Assembly (NCBI GenBank): GCA_021396245.1
Contig: WNYE01000039.1
Coordinates: 1-64,000 of the forward strand
Reading direction: 5' to 3'
From: Sporothrix humicola
Taxonomy: Eukaryota > Ascomycota > Sordariomycetes > Ophiostomatales > Ophiostomataceae
Length of the DNA stretch: 64,000 nt
The notes under the pieces are model-generated. The model made no database searches. It was not told the origin of the DNA and was given only the letters and a program-made list of their open reading frames with translations. Positions 63,878 through 64,000 of the stretch are shown here, piece by piece (position 1 is the stretch's first letter; each line of letters starts with the position of its first letter). The position numbers and the translations under genes are program-made.

Positions 63878-64000
63878 CTGTTTGAGGAGCAAAAGCAAGG
63901 CTGTGGTTAGCTGGGGTGTCTTGTTGTCGTATGCCGAGGGACGAGCAGCGCAAAGCGGGTCCGGACTGGTCGGGGTAGATGAGGAGAGAGGAGAGGATGA
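63878..64000 (-). other. Partial intron of the Pmp24 gene at the right edge
   Basis: On the minus strand this begins with the acceptor CAAACAG and a GCTAACC branch sequence about 30 bases further in. No GTAAGT/GTGAGT-type donor is present before the window ends, so the intron is longer than 120 bp or its donor is non-consensus. Confidence 0.55.

Noticed and set aside
1..64000. tRNA and 5S rRNA genes
   Set aside because: No GGTTCGANNCC-type B box was found on either strand with a matching A box and foldable arms.

Overview
The window is nuclear DNA of a filamentous ascomycete (Pezizomycotina, probably a Sordariomycete). The evidence is short GT-AG introns with GCTAAC branch points, a copper-fist regulator, a 2EXR-domain protein, a GT69 (CMT1-type) mannosyltransferase and long pyrimidine-rich leaders. 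Several large genes have no introns (rad4, PTPA, SET, 2EXR), which would fit an intron-poor order such as Ophiostomatales; that placement is inference and weak. Layout: a 131-base A run, then about 11.7 kb without a supportable gene; a copper-fist transcription factor (11.8-13.8 kb, +); 7.4 kb without a firm gene; a compact cluster at 21.3-32.3 kb; 4.9 kb holding a small Tc1/mariner-like MITE; a 2EXR protein (37.1-39.2 kb, +); an 18.7-kb gene-free stretch; then a bHLH factor, a GT69 mannosyltransferase and the 3' part of a peroxisomal Pmp24/PXMP4 gene at 57.9-64 kb. The cluster at 21-32 kb holds a 63-aa Ala/Glu-rich small protein (+), a PP2A activator PTPA (-), Rad4/XPC (-), an RG-rich SET-domain protein (+, divergent from rad4), a 94-aa single-pass membrane protein (-), and a pair of + strand reading frames that overlap by ATGA. 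The recognised genes are mostly housekeeping or regulatory (copper sensing, phosphatase activation, nucleotide-excision repair, putative lysine methylation, glycosylation, peroxisome membrane). They do not form a pathway cluster, and no secondary-metabolite cluster, CRISPR array, rRNA or tRNA was seen. The points most worth checking are the ATGA stop-restart pair (30277-32258), the 285-bp TA-flanked MITE (34584-34868), the dispersed 9-mer TACTCCGTA (ten exact copies, none inside a predicted exon), two G-quadruplex-type repeats, and the tandem TAGTAG splice acceptor of the small gene at 21.3 kb. Reading was by eye. Splice sites are predicted from consensus signals and no expression data were available.
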